A DNA stretch of 64,000 nucleotides from Nocardia abscessus NBRC 100374 (GTDB taxonomy: Bacteria; Actinomycetota; Actinomycetes; Mycobacteriales; Mycobacteriaceae). The stretch is from NCBI RefSeq assembly GCF_000308455.1, contig NZ_BAFP01000006.1, positions 1 through 64,000 of the forward strand, in the 5' to 3' direction. Shown piece by piece: positions 26,257-35,298 of this stretch (its first letter is position 1; each line of letters opens with the position of its first letter). Under the pieces are notes generated by a model, which had not been told where the DNA came from, ran no database searches, and worked only from the letters and a program-made list of their open reading frames with translations. The translations under genes were made by a program, and so were the position numbers.

Positions 26257-26708
26257 GGTGGACGGTCCTCCGGTGGAAGTGGGGATTGGCGCTGGTCACC
26301 TGTGGGCCGAGCTCTGTTGGTTGTGCCCCGGTCGGGATGAGGGACCGGCCGGGGTCACCAACCTGATGAAGGTTTGGCTACCGAAGTTGCCGAATGCCAC
26401 GTTAGCCAGCCGATTGCATCGGTGTCACCATTGGTGACGGTTTCGTTATCTCCAAAAAGTTGGGATAAAGCGGGGTGTGAGTTCATATTTTCCAGATCGG
26501 CGGGGGTGGCGTGGCCGCGAAGTTCCGAATTCGCGCGCTCGGCATGAGCGATAGCTCGAAGGTTGCCATCTCTGTATAGTCCGGTTGGCCGCCGAAGAAG
26601 GCAGCGTGCCTGTTGTGACTTGTATCACATCTATGGGCGCCGCACCGGCCCGGAACGGCGCACCAGGCGGGAATGTCCTTTGTCGGTGGTCGCCGGTAAC
26701 CTCTGGCC
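26257..26708. other. Divergent regulatory region before dnaX
   Basis: 452 bases with no gene. It holds a perfect 7-1-7 inverted repeat, GTCACCA (26424-26430), T, TGGTGAC (26432-26438), with a related half-site GTCACCAAC near 26356. There is a TATAGT box at about 26574 and a consensus Crp-type site (26614-26629). Local AT content is higher than in the flanking genes, consistent with promoters in both directions. Confidence 0.55.
26614..26629. promoter_or_regulatory. Crp/FNR-family consensus site upstream of dnaX
   Basis: TGTGACTTGTATCACA matches TGTGA-N6-TCACA exactly, the consensus of E. coli CRP and of mycobacterial Crp (Rv3676) and corynebacterial GlxR. It is 79 bases before the dnaX start. 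Binding is inferred. Confidence 0.55.
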
Positions 26709-29700
26709 GTGGCTCTGTACCGGAAGTACCGACCGGCAACGTTCGCTGAGGTGGTGGGTCAGGAGCACGTCACCGACCCGCTGAGTATCGCGCTCGACAC
26801 CGGGCGGATCAGTCATGCCTATCTGTTCTCCGGTCCGCGCGGCTGCGGCAAGACGTCGTCCGCGCGCATTCTCGCCAGATCGCTGAACTGCGCGGAGGGG
26901 CCCACTTCGACGCCGTGCGGCACCTGCCCGTCCTGCGTCGCGCTCGGCCCCGGCGGTCCGGGCAACCTGGACGTCATCGAACTCGACGCCGCGAGCCACG
27001 GCGGTGTCGACGACACCAGGGAATTGCGCGACCGCGCCTTCTACGCACCCGCCGAGTCCAGATACCGCGTGTTCATCGTGGACGAGGCGCACATGGTGAC
27101 CACCGCCGGATTCAACGCGCTGCTCAAGATCGTCGAGGAGCCGCCGGCGCATCTGATCTTCATCTTCGCCACCACCGAGCCGGACAAGGTGCTGCCCACC
27201 ATCCGCTCGCGCACGCACCACTACCCGTTCCGGCTGCTGCCGCCCGCCACGATGCGCGGCCTGCTCGGCCGGATCTGCGAGCAGGAGCACGTGCCGGTCG
27301 AAGAAGCGGTGTACCCCTTGGTGATTCGCGCAGGTGGTGGTTCGCCGCGCGATAGCCTGAGCGTGCTCGACCAACTGCTGGCGGGTGCGGGCCCGGAGGG
27401 CGTCACCTATGCCCGCGCGGTCTCGCTGCTCGGCGTCACCGACGTGGCATTGATCGACGACGCGGTCGAGGCGCTGGCCGCCGACGACGGCGCCGTGTTG
27501 TTCGGCACCGTGGACCGGGTGATGGAGGCGGGCCACGACCCGCGTCGTTTCGCCGTCGACCTGCTCGATCGCTTCCGCGACCTGATTCTCCTGCGCGCGG
27601 TGCCCGACGCCACCGAACGCGGTCTGGTCACCGGCCCTGGCGACGTGCTCGAGCGGATGCGTGACCAAGCCGCGCGACTGGGCTCGGCCACCCTGACTCG
27701 TTACGCCGAGCTGCTGCACGAAGGTCTCGGGGAGATGCGCGGTGCGACGGCGCCGCGACTGCTGCTCGAAGTCGTCTGCGCGCGCATGCTGCTGCCGTCG
27801 GTGTCGGACACCGAATCCGCCACGCTGCAACGGTTGGAACGGCTGGAGCGCGGTCTGGCGGGTGGCTCGATCGCCGCTGCCCCCGCCGCGTCCTCGCCGG
27901 CTGCCCCTACCCAGCCGCCGGCTGTGGGCGGGTCCCCGTCGAAGCCGCCCCGCCGCCGGGGGGCAGAGGCGCTGGCCGCGATTCGCCGGGAGAGCCGGGG
28001 GACGGGTAGTTCAGGGGGCGCTTCGGAAGCCGGAGGTGCTGCCCCCGCTGGAGGTGCGGGGCAGGCCGGTGGTGCGGCGATGTCGAAGGGTGCCGGAGGC
28101 TCCTCGGTTGGTGCAGCTGAGACCGGTGGCTCGGAGGGGCTGGTGCGTGCGGGAAGTGCCGCCTCCGCCGAAGGTCCGGCGCAGGCTCGTGGTGCGGAAG
28201 GTGTCGTGGGTGCTTCGCCCGCTGGAGGTGGGGGGCGGGCTGGTTCGGAGGGGCCGGTGCATGCCGGAGGTGCTGCTCCGGCCGGAGGTCCGGCGCGGAC
28301 TGGTGGTGCGGAAGGTGCGGTGCGTGCCGGGGGTGCTGCTCCGGCCGGGGGTGGGGGGCAGGTTGGTTCCGCGGGGCCGATGCGTGCGGGAGGTGCCGCC
28401 CCCGCCGAAGACCAGGCGCGGACCGGTGGTCCGGAAGGTGCGGTGCGTGCGGGAGGTGCTGCTCCGGCCGGAAATCAGGCGCGGACCGAGAGTGTGGAGG
28501 GGGCGGGGCGTGCCGGTGGTGTATCCGCGGAGGCCGGGAGCGCGGATAGTCCCGCGCCGGTCGGACGGGGGGGAAGCCCGTCGTCCGGTGCTGGCGGTTC
28601 TACTGCCGTAGTGCCTGGTGGCGGAGCCTCTGGCGGTGGTGGCGAATCCGCGGGCGCCGGAGAAGGTCGTCGGCCGACATCCGCTGATCGTGCGTCGGCC
28701 ATGGACTCGGTTGCGCCGGGTGCGGGTGTCGAGGGCGGCGCGGATCGTATGGCGCCGGTCGCCGAGCCGGGCTTCGATGCCGGATCCGGCAGCGGGTCGG
28801 CAGGGATGACGTCGGGAGGGCCGGGTGCGCCCTCGGGTACCCCGCAGAGTGGAACGGACGAAGCGTCCGGGGTGCCTGACGCCGCCGTCGCCCGCGGTGC
28901 GAGTGCGGGAGCGGGGCGCCTTCCTTCCGAATCCGAGGCGCCGCAGCGGATTTCCGACGATGTCGCGGGTTCGGGGCTTTCTCCGGCGGCTCAGGCAGCC
29001 CATTCTCAGGCATCGAGCGCGCAGGTGTCGGGCCCGGCCGCCGGGCGCGACCCCGTGGCCGCCGATTCGACTGCCGTGCGAAGTTCTGCCGCCGGGCAGG
29101 GCGATCAGGATCGATCCGACGTGTCTGCGTCGCGCGTGCCCGACGCGTCTGAGTCCCGCGCGACCGGCGCGACCGGCGCGCCGTCATCGGAGCCCGCCTC
29201 CGGTCCTTCGCCGAGCGGTGACCTGTTGCGCGAGGTGGAAGCCGCCTGGGCGGATATCCGGGCCAAGGTGCGCGAGTTCGGCGCCGCCGTGCAGGCGATG
29301 CTCGCCGGTGCGTCGGTCGCCCGGGTGGAGGGCGAGGTCATCGTCTTCGCCCATCAGCACGCGCCGCTGGCGCAGCGATTGTCCGATCCGCGGAATCTCG
29401 AAGCGGTCCGGTCCGCGGTGCGGGCGGTGCTCGGTCGCGACCACGAGGTGCGCTGGGAAGCGGGCGGTGCGACGCCACGTCCCGCGGCCGCGCCCCGGTC
29501 CGGCGGTGCGGGGAACCGCACCCGCGGGCAGGCGGGCAATCAGCCGGGACGTGAATCCGGCAACGCGGCAGGCCGTGCTCCGGACGCCGCCGCCCCGCCG
29601 CGGTTCTCACGCCCGAGCCAGACCCGGAACGCGGGCGCCGACAAGCCGGGCACCGCGGGGCGCTCGCGCGCGACCGGCGCGAACCCGCGCCCGTATCCCG

Positions 29701-29981
29701 CGGACGACGACATCCCGCCGCCCGACTACCCCGACCTCCCGGACGATCCCGGCCCCGCGGACTATCCGCCGCCGTACGACGCCGAACCGAGCGGAAACGA
29801 CGCCGCGAGCAGCCGCGGCCGGGGCGGTGACGGCGTTGTCCCCGCCGCGACGCCGGAAGAAGAGCAGGAGATGATGGCCGCCGCGGCCGACCCGGTCGCT
29901 CCCGGCGACCGGCGCGATCCGGACGAGGTCGCCCTCGAATTGCTGAAGAGTGAGCTGGGTGCCACACGGCTGGATGGTTGA
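26709..29981 (+). CDS. dnaX: DNA polymerase III subunit gamma/tau, greatly expanded linker
   Basis: A 1090-residue clamp-loader ATPase of the replisome. Domains I-III occupy residues 1-380: MALYRKYRPATFAEVVGQEH, Walker A in FSGPRGCGKTSSARIL, zinc cysteines in CGTCPSC with the earlier LNCAEG, the DEAH-type Walker B in VFIVDEAHMVT, and the sensor/SRC region. Residues about 390-840 are a Gly/Ala-rich low-complexity linker with internal repeats. A C-terminal tau-like domain follows (DLLREVEAAWADIRAKVREF to EVRWEAG), then a Pro/Asp/Arg tail. M. tuberculosis DnaZX has about 580 residues, so this one is nearly twice as long, mostly from the linker. No A-rich slippery site for a gamma frameshift is visible. 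GTG start at 26709. Confidence 0.93.
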   Translation: MALYRKYRPATFAEVVGQEHVTDPLSIALDTGRISHAYLFSGPRGCGKTSSARILARSLNCAEGPTSTPCGTCPSCVALGPGGPGNLDVIELDAASHGGVDDTRELRDRAFYAPAESRYRVFIVDEAHMVTTAGFNALLKIVEEPPAHLIFIFATTEPDKVLPTIRSRTHHYPFRLLPPATMRGLLGRICEQEHVPVEEAVYPLVIRAGGGSPRDSLSVLDQLLAGAGPEGVTYARAVSLLGVTDVALIDDAVEALAADDGAVLFGTVDRVMEAGHDPRRFAVDLLDRFRDLILLRAVPDATERGLVTGPGDVLERMRDQAARLGSATLTRYAELLHEGLGEMRGATAPRLLLEVVCARMLLPSVSDTESATLQRLERLERGLAGGSIAAAPAASSPAAPTQPPAVGGSPSKPPRRRGAEALAAIRRESRGTGSSGGASEAGGAAPAGGAGQAGGAAMSKGAGGSSVGAAETGGSEGLVRAGSAASAEGPAQARGAEGVVGASPAGGGGRAGSEGPVHAGGAAPAGGPARTGGAEGAVRAGGAAPAGGGGQVGSAGPMRAGGAAPAEDQARTGGPEGAVRAGGAAPAGNQARTESVEGAGRAGGVSAEAGSADSPAPVGRGGSPSSGAGGSTAVVPGGGASGGGGESAGAGEGRRPTSADRASAMDSVAPGAGVEGGADRMAPVAEPGFDAGSGSGSAGMTSGGPGAPSGTPQSGTDEASGVPDAAVARGASAGAGRLPSESEAPQRISDDVAGSGLSPAAQAAHSQASSAQVSGPAAGRDPVAADSTAVRSSAAGQGDQDRSDVSASRVPDASESRATGATGAPSSEPASGPSPSGDLLREVEAAWADIRAKVREFGAAVQAMLAGASVARVEGEVIVFAHQHAPLAQRLSDPRNLEAVRSAVRAVLGRDHEVRWEAGGATPRPAAAPRSGGAGNRTRGQAGNQPGRESGNAAGRAPDAAAPPRFSRPSQTRNAGADKPGTAGRSRATGANPRPYPADDDIPPPDYPDLPDDPGPADYPPPYDAEPSGNDAASSRGRGGDGVVPAATPEEEQEMMAAAADPVAPGDRRDPDEVALELLKSELGATRLDG
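28137..28568 (+). repeat. Imperfect 60-63-bp tandem repeats inside dnaX
   Basis: Units of 20-21 codons begin near 28257, 28320, 28380, 28443 and 28506, each opening with a version of VRAGGAAPAG and ending near EGA or AGP; a more diverged unit begins near 28140. They are in frame and encode part of the linker. The pattern suggests growth by slippage or unequal exchange. Confidence 0.75.
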
Positions 29982-30424
29982 CAACCACCGCTCCGACGAC
30001 GTTAAGTTAACCGGAGTTCGCACTCCACGGTAGTATGAGCGGGTAGCCGTGAGCTTCGGTACGCCGACGTTCTATGGTATGCCCAGGCGTACGAGCGACC
30101 GGGACGTGCGTCCGCTGTTGCTTGCCTGGTTTTGTACAGCGTTAGGAACGGTCGGTCGCAAGGCCGGTCGGCGAGGTCATCCGCAGCCACGCCGCACCCG
30201 CGGTGTCGCCGCACACCAGCGCTCGGACGGACGAACGTGCCGGACGGTCGCACAGGAGCGCTCGGACGGACGAACGTCTGGCCGACCGCAAGGAGCGCTC
30301 GGACGGACGAACGTCTGGCCGACCGCAAGGAGCGCTCGGACGGACGTATGTGCCGGCCGACCGCAAGGAGCGCTCGGACGGACGAATGTCCGGCCGCCGC
30401 ACATTGAGGAAGGAACACTCCGAT
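29982..30424. other. Long promoter/leader region of fadAB
   Basis: 443 bases without a credible gene. A promoter is suggested by TTAACC (30007-30012) and TAGTAT (30031-30036), 18 bases apart. An inverted repeat GGAGT-TCGC-ACTCC (30013-30026) lies between them and is a possible operator. If transcription begins near 30043, the leader is about 380 bases long and contains the tandem repeats at 30218-30405. Confidence 0.55.
30218..30405 (+). repeat. Five-copy 37-39-bp tandem repeat in the fadA leader
   Basis: The core GAGCGCTCGGACGGACG (the first copy lacks the leading G) recurs, with its AGCGCTCGG starting at 30218, 30257, 30294, 30331 and 30369; copies 2 to 5 are preceded by CAGG or AAGG. Copies 2 and 3 are almost identical over 37 bases. 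Each unit contains the palindrome GAGCGCTC. The block ends about 20 bases before the fadA start and so would be transcribed. Confidence 0.8.
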
Positions 30425-31639
30425 ATGACCACAGAGGCCTACATTTACGAGGCCATCCGCACCCCGCGCGGCCGTGGCAAGAAGAACGGCTCGCTGCACT
30501 CGGTCAAGCCGATCGACCTGACTGTTGGTCTGATCCAGGAGCTGCGCGGCCGCTTCCCGAACCTCGACGAGGACCGGATCTCCGACCTGATCCTCGGGGT
30601 GGTGGCGCCGGTCGGCGACCAGGGCGCCGACATCGCCCGCACCGCGGTCACCGCGGCCGGCCTGCCCGACACCGTCGGCGGCTTCCAGCTCAACCGCTTC
30701 TGCGCGTCCGGCCTCGAGGCGGTCAACCTGGCCGCCCAGAAGGTCCGCTCCGGCTTCGACGACCTGGTCATCGCCGGTGGCGTCGAGTCCATGTCGCGCG
30801 TGCCGATGGGCTCCGACGGCGGCGCCTGGGCGCTGGACCCGGCCACCAACTACGACACCTACTTCGTCCCGCAGGGCGTCTCCGCCGACCTGATCGCCAC
30901 CATCGAGGGCTTCAGCCGCGACGATGTCGACGCCTACGCGGTGCGCTCGCAGGAGCTGGCCGCCAAGGCCACCACCGGCGGCTACTTCGCCAAGTCGATC
31001 GTCCCGGTCAAGGACCAGAACGGCATCGTCGTGCTGGACAAGGACGAGCACATGCGTCCCGGCACCACCGCCGAGGACCTGGCCAAGCTGCAGCCGTCCT
31101 TCGCCGTGATCGGTGAGATGGGTGGCTTCGACGCGGTGGCGCTGCAGAAGTTCCACTTCGTGGAGAAGATCAACCACGTGCACCACGGCGGCAACAGCTC
31201 CGGCATCGTCGACGGCGCCGCGCTCGTGCTCGTCGGTACGGAAGAGGCGGGCAAGGCCTCCGGCCTGACCCCGCGTGCGCGCGTCGTGGCGACCGCCACC
31301 AGCGGCGCCGACTCCACCATCATGCTCACCGGTCCGACCCCGGCCGCCAAGAAGGTGCTGGCCAAGGCGGGTCTGACCCTCGACGACATCGACCTGGTCG
31401 AGATCAACGAGGCCTTCGCCTCCGTGGTGCTGAAGTTCCAGAAGGATCTGAACGTCCCGGACGAGAAGCTGAACGTCAACGGCGGTGCGATCGCGATGGG
31501 CCACCCGCTGGGTGCGACCGGCGCGATGATCACCGGCACCATGGTCGACGAACTGGAGCGCCGCAACGGCCGCTACGCGCTGATCACCCTGTGCATCGGC
31601 GGCGGCATGGGCGTGGCGACCATCATCGAGCGGGTCTGA
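30425..31639 (+). CDS. fadA: Acetyl-CoA C-acyltransferase (3-ketoacyl-CoA thiolase), FadA
   Basis: A 404-residue thiolase, the last step of fatty-acid beta-oxidation: it cleaves 3-ketoacyl-CoA with CoA to acetyl-CoA and a shortened acyl-CoA. The nucleophilic Cys is in [15 protein letters not shown]; the acid/base residues are in [13 protein letters not shown], the [11 protein letters not shown] histidine motif, and the C-terminal [10 protein letters not shown] cysteine. GAGGAAGGA lies about 10 bases before ATG 30425. The next gene encodes FadB, so the pair forms the trifunctional beta-oxidation complex, as with M. tuberculosis Rv0859-Rv0860. Confidence 0.95.
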   Translation: MTTEAYIYEAIRTPRGRGKKNGSLHSVKPIDLTVGLIQELRGRFPNLDEDRISDLILGVVAPVGDQGADIARTAVTAAGLPDTVGGFQLNRFCASGLEAVNLAAQKVRSGFDDLVIAGGVESMSRVPMGSDGGAWALDPATNYDTYFVPQGVSADLIATIEGFSRDDVDAYAVRSQELAAKATTGGYFAKSIVPVKDQNGIVVLDKDEHMRPGTTAEDLAKLQPSFAVIGEMGGFDAVALQKFHFVEKINHVHHGGNSSGIVDGAALVLVGTEEAGKASGLTPRARVVATATSGADSTIMLTGPTPAAKKVLAKAGLTLDDIDLVEINEAFASVVLKFQKDLNVPDEKLNVNGGAIAMGHPLGATGAMITGTMVDELERRNGRYALITLCIGGGMGVATIIERV

Positions 31640-31754
31640 GCCCCAACCGACCGCTATTTCACTACGCGGCGTGAGCGTGGGGCCCGGAGGAGGCAGCCTG
31701 CGTAACCACGCAGGGCCCCGCGAACGCCGCAATTCGATCAGGAGACACACAGCT

Positions 31755-33905
31755 GTGAGCGAAACCAACATGATCGGTTGGGAGCAGGATTCGGACGGCA
31801 TCGTCGTGCTGACGATGGACGACCCGAACCAGGGCGCCAACACGATGAACGAGCTGTACAAGAAGTCGATGACGGCCACCGTCGAACGGCTCGAGGCGGA
31901 GAAGGACAACATCACCGGTGTGGTCCTGACCTCCGCGAAGAAGACCTTCTTCGCCGGCGGCGACCTGAAGAACATGATGAAGGTCGGCCCCGACGACGCC
32001 CAGTCGCTGATGGACGAGCTCACCGAGCTCAAGAGCGGTCTGCGTCGCCTGGAGCAGCTGGGCAAGCCGGTCGTCGCCGCCATCAACGGGGCCGCGCTCG
32101 GCGGCGGTCTGGAGATCGCGCTGGCCACCCACCACCGCATCGCGGCGGACGTACCGGGTTCGCAGATCGGTCTGCCGGAGGCGACCCTCGGCCTGCTGCC
32201 CGCGGGCGGCGGCATCATCCGCACCGTGCGCATGCTGGGCCTGCAGAACGCCCTGATGCAGGTGCTGCTGCAGGGCCAGCGCAACAAGCCGGCCAAGGCC
32301 AAGGAGATCGGCCTGATCGACGAGCTCGTCGGCTCGGTCGAGGAGCTGGTCCCCGCCGCCAAGGCGTGGATCAAGGCCAACCCCGAGGCCTGTGTGCAGC
32401 CGTGGGACAAGAAGGGCTTCAAGATCCCCGGCGGCACCCCGTCCTCCCCGGCCTTCGCGGCGAACCTGCCCGCGTTCCCGGCCAACCTGCGCAAGCAGAT
32501 CAAGGGTGCGAACATGCCCGCCCCGCGCGCCATCATGTCGGCCGCGGTCGAGGGCTCGCAGGTCGACATCGACAACGCGTCGCTGATCGAGTCGCGCTAC
32601 TTCGTGCACCTGCTCACCGGCCCGGTCGCGAAGAACATGATCCAGGCGTTCTTCTTCGACCTGCAGACCATCAACAACGGTGGCTCGCGGCCGAAGGACG
32701 TGCCGAAGAAGGAGATCAAGAAGGTCGGCGTGCTCGGCGCGGGCATGATGGGCGCGGGCATCGCCTACGTCTCCGCCAAGGCGGGCTACGAGGTCGTGCT
32801 GAAGGACGTCTCGATCGAGGCGGCCGAGCGCGGCAAGAACTACTCGGAGAAGATCGAGGCCAAGGCGCTGTCCCGCGGCAAGACCACCGAGGAGAAGTCC
32901 AAGGCGCTGCTGGACCGGATCAAGCCGACCGCGGACCCGGCCGACTTCGCCGGCGTCGACTTCGTCGTCGAGGCCGTCTTCGAGAACACCGAGCTCAAGC
33001 ACAAGGTGTTCCAGGAGATCGAGGACGTCGTCACCCCCGACGCGCTGCTGGGCTCGAACACCTCCACCCTGCCGATCACCGGTCTGGCGACCGGCGTGAA
33101 GCGCCAGGAGGACTTCATCGGCATCCACTTCTTCTCGCCGGTCGACAAGATGCCGCTGGTGGAGATCATCAAGGGTGAGAAGACCTCGGACGAGGCGCTG
33201 GCCCGGGTGTTCGACTACACCCTCGCGATCAAGAAGACCCCGATCGTCGTCAACGACAGCCGCGGCTTCTTCACCTCGCGCGTGATCGGCACCTTCGTCA
33301 ACGAGGCGATCGCCATGCTCAAGGAGGGCATCGAGCCCGCCACCATCGAGCAGGCCGGTCTGCAGGCGGGCTACCCGGCCGCGCCGCTGCAGCTGTCGGA
33401 CGAGCTGAACATGAAGCTCATGCAGAAGATCGCCAAGGAGACCCTGGAGGCCGCCCAGGCGGGCGACACCACCCTGGGCGTCAAGCGGCACCCGGCGCAG
33501 GACGTCATCGACTACATGGTGTCCGAGGGTCGTCCGGGCCGCCTGGAGAAGGCGGGCTTCTACGAGTACGACGAGAACGGCAAGCGCACCGGCCTGTGGG
33601 AGGGCCTGCGCGAGCACTTCAAGACCACGGCGGACTTCGGCGTCCCGATCCAGGATCTGATCGACCGCATGCTGTTCGCCGAGGCGATCGAGACCCAGAA
33701 GTGCTTCGACGAGGGCGTGCTCACCTCCACCGCCGACGCCAACATCGGCTCCATCTTCGGCATCGGCTTCCCGGCCTGGACCGGTGGTGTGCACCAGTTC
33801 ATCGTCGGCTACCCGGGTGGCCAGGAGGCCTTTGTGGAACGCGCCGACTACCTCGCCAAGACCTACGGCGAGCGCTTCGAGGTCCCGGCCTCGCTGCGTA
33901 AGTAG
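31755..33905 (+). CDS. fadB: 3-hydroxyacyl-CoA dehydrogenase/enoyl-CoA hydratase, FadB
   Basis: A 716-residue bifunctional enzyme. The N-terminal crotonase domain (about 1-300) contains KTFFAGGDLKNMM and the oxyanion-hole region NGAALGGGLEIALATHHRIA. The dehydrogenase domain starts with the NAD loop VGVLGAGMMGAGIAYVSAKA at about residue 330 and has FIGIHFFSPVDKMPLVEII with the catalytic His. The C-terminal helical domains end in FGIGFPAWTGGVHQFI. It hydrates enoyl-CoA and oxidises 3-hydroxyacyl-CoA in beta-oxidation. GTG 31755 has AGGAGA upstream. It is 115 bases after fadA with no intervening terminator, so it belongs to the same operon. Confidence 0.95.
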   Translation: MSETNMIGWEQDSDGIVVLTMDDPNQGANTMNELYKKSMTATVERLEAEKDNITGVVLTSAKKTFFAGGDLKNMMKVGPDDAQSLMDELTELKSGLRRLEQLGKPVVAAINGAALGGGLEIALATHHRIAADVPGSQIGLPEATLGLLPAGGGIIRTVRMLGLQNALMQVLLQGQRNKPAKAKEIGLIDELVGSVEELVPAAKAWIKANPEACVQPWDKKGFKIPGGTPSSPAFAANLPAFPANLRKQIKGANMPAPRAIMSAAVEGSQVDIDNASLIESRYFVHLLTGPVAKNMIQAFFFDLQTINNGGSRPKDVPKKEIKKVGVLGAGMMGAGIAYVSAKAGYEVVLKDVSIEAAERGKNYSEKIEAKALSRGKTTEEKSKALLDRIKPTADPADFAGVDFVVEAVFENTELKHKVFQEIEDVVTPDALLGSNTSTLPITGLATGVKRQEDFIGIHFFSPVDKMPLVEIIKGEKTSDEALARVFDYTLAIKKTPIVVNDSRGFFTSRVIGTFVNEAIAMLKEGIEPATIEQAGLQAGYPAAPLQLSDELNMKLMQKIAKETLEAAQAGDTTLGVKRHPAQDVIDYMVSEGRPGRLEKAGFYEYDENGKRTGLWEGLREHFKTTADFGVPIQDLIDRMLFAEAIETQKCFDEGVLTSTADANIGSIFGIGFPAWTGGVHQFIVGYPGGQEAFVERADYLAKTYGERFEVPASLRK

Positions 33906-33926
33906 TCTCGCGCTGTAACCAACGGC

Positions 33927-33965
33927 GAAGCCCGCCATCGCTTTTCGCGGTGGCGGGCTTCCGTC
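33927..33965 (+). terminator. Terminator of the fadAB operon
   Basis: A 15-bp stem with one G-T pair, GAAGCCCGCCATCGC (33927-33941) and GCGGTGGCGGGCTTC (33947-33961), has a TTTTC loop and is followed by CGTCGTTTT. Confidence 0.85.
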
Positions 33966-34016
33966 GTTTTCCGGCCCGTTCACCTTCGCGTCCGTTCGGC
34001 CGGATAGGTTGGCATC

Positions 34017-35114
34017 GTGCGGAGACATAGTCGTCATGTTCTGATCGTCGGTTGTGCCCTCGCGCTCGCCTCGGCCCCGGTGGCCGGCGCCGATCCCGCG
34101 GCGGCGCCCTCGGTGCGTTTGCTGGGTGAGCAAGTGATCGCATCGGGCCAGGACTTCGACGGCACCACCGTGGGTGGCCTCTCCGGGATCGACTACTCGG
34201 CACGCACCGGTGAATTCGTGCTGATCAGCGACGATCGGTCGAACAAGAACCCCGCGCGGTACTACACCGCGCGTAGCGAGGTCGGCGAGCGCGGAGTGGG
34301 ACCGATGACGTTCACCGGCACCCGGCCGCTGCTGACCGCGGCGGGCGCCCCCTACCTGCCCACATCGGTGGACCCGGAGGAGATCCGGGTCGACCCGTGG
34401 ACCGGCGACTACTACTGGACGCAGGAGGGCGAGCGGGACGGCGCGGCTCTCGCGGACCCCTCGGTGCGGATCGCGCACCCGGACGGCTCGTACGCCGGTG
34501 AGCTGCCGATCCCGGAAAACGAACGAATGCGTCCCGACTCCGGCCCCCGGCAGAACCAGGGGTTGGAGGCTGCGACCTTCCTCGCCGCGGGCACGTTGTT
34601 CGTGACCGCCACGGAAGGACCGCTGCTACCGGACGGCCCGGCGGCGACCACGACGAGTGGCGCGGTCGCGCGGATCACCGTCCAGGCCCGATCCGGCCCC
34701 CTGCTCGCCCAGTACGCGTATCCGATGGAGCCGGTCTTCGCCGAGTCGCGCCCCGAGCCCGGCCGCGGGGGGAACGGGATCGCTTCGCTTCTAGCCGCCG
34801 ATCCGCTGGACCCCACGAAAGTTCTTGTGCTGGAACGGTCCTTTTCGGAGGGCGCGGGCAACAAGATCCGCGTCTACGAGGCCGATCTGAGCGCTGCGAC
34901 CGATATCCTCGGTGCCCCGATCGGCGCCGCGCGTCCGGTGGCGAAACGTCTGCTGGTCGATCTCGACGACGTGGGGCTCTCCACAATCGACAATGTGGAG
35001 GGTATGACCTGGGGGCCCCGGCTGCCTTCCGGCGAACGAACCCTGGTTCTGGTCAGCGATGACAATTTCGACAGCCGCCAGGTCACCCAGGTCATCACCC
35101 TCGCCGTCGCCTAG
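34017..35114 (+). CDS. Secreted esterase-like protein of the phytase-like family
   Basis: A 365-residue exported protein with a signal peptide (HVLIVGCALALASAPVAGAD, cleavage likely after AGA). The mature part is a beta-propeller-like domain with the family features VGGLSGIDYSARTGEFVLIS, DPEEIRVDPWTGDYYWTQEG, NQGLEAATFL and the C-terminal NVEGMTWGPRLPSGERTLVL followed by SDDNF. This matches the esterase-like activity of phytase domain, where acidic residues bind metal. The substrate is unknown; the role is probably phosphoester hydrolysis outside the cell. GTG start at 34017. Confidence 0.85.
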   Translation: MRRHSRHVLIVGCALALASAPVAGADPAAAPSVRLLGEQVIASGQDFDGTTVGGLSGIDYSARTGEFVLISDDRSNKNPARYYTARSEVGERGVGPMTFTGTRPLLTAAGAPYLPTSVDPEEIRVDPWTGDYYWTQEGERDGAALADPSVRIAHPDGSYAGELPIPENERMRPDSGPRQNQGLEAATFLAAGTLFVTATEGPLLPDGPAATTTSGAVARITVQARSGPLLAQYAYPMEPVFAESRPEPGRGGNGIASLLAADPLDPTKVLVLERSFSEGAGNKIRVYEADLSAATDILGAPIGAARPVAKRLLVDLDDVGLSTIDNVEGMTWGPRLPSGERTLVLVSDDNFDSRQVTQVITLAVA

Positions 35115-35298
35115 CTCAACGACCTGGGACCTCGTGGCGGCACCGCCGACACGAGCCTTCCTGTTCCGAAAGATCTCCCGCGTGCTCGCGCACCGCGCTA
35201 CGTTGGAGTATGCGCAGACATATCGGACACCCGCGTCCGAGGTCGGCGCGGAGTTGGTCGCCGATGTCGCCGATTCGATGTGAGTTCGAGGTGATCAC

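Noticed and set aside
26709..29981. Programmed frameshift for a gamma product in dnaX
   Set aside because: No A-rich slippery heptamer or downstream stem is visible near the domain III boundary.
30218..30405. Possible CRISPR array in the fadA leader
   Set aside because: The units are directly adjacent tandem copies with no unique spacers and no cas genes.
30132..30424. Open frames through the repeat on both strands (ERSDGRT-like and SERSLRS-like translations)
   Set aside because: They exist because the repeat period keeps frames open. There is no ribosome site and no protein-like composition.
31662..34478. 938-codon minus-strand open frame opposite fadB
   Set aside because: Codon-bias shadow of fadB; no recognisable domain and no start context.
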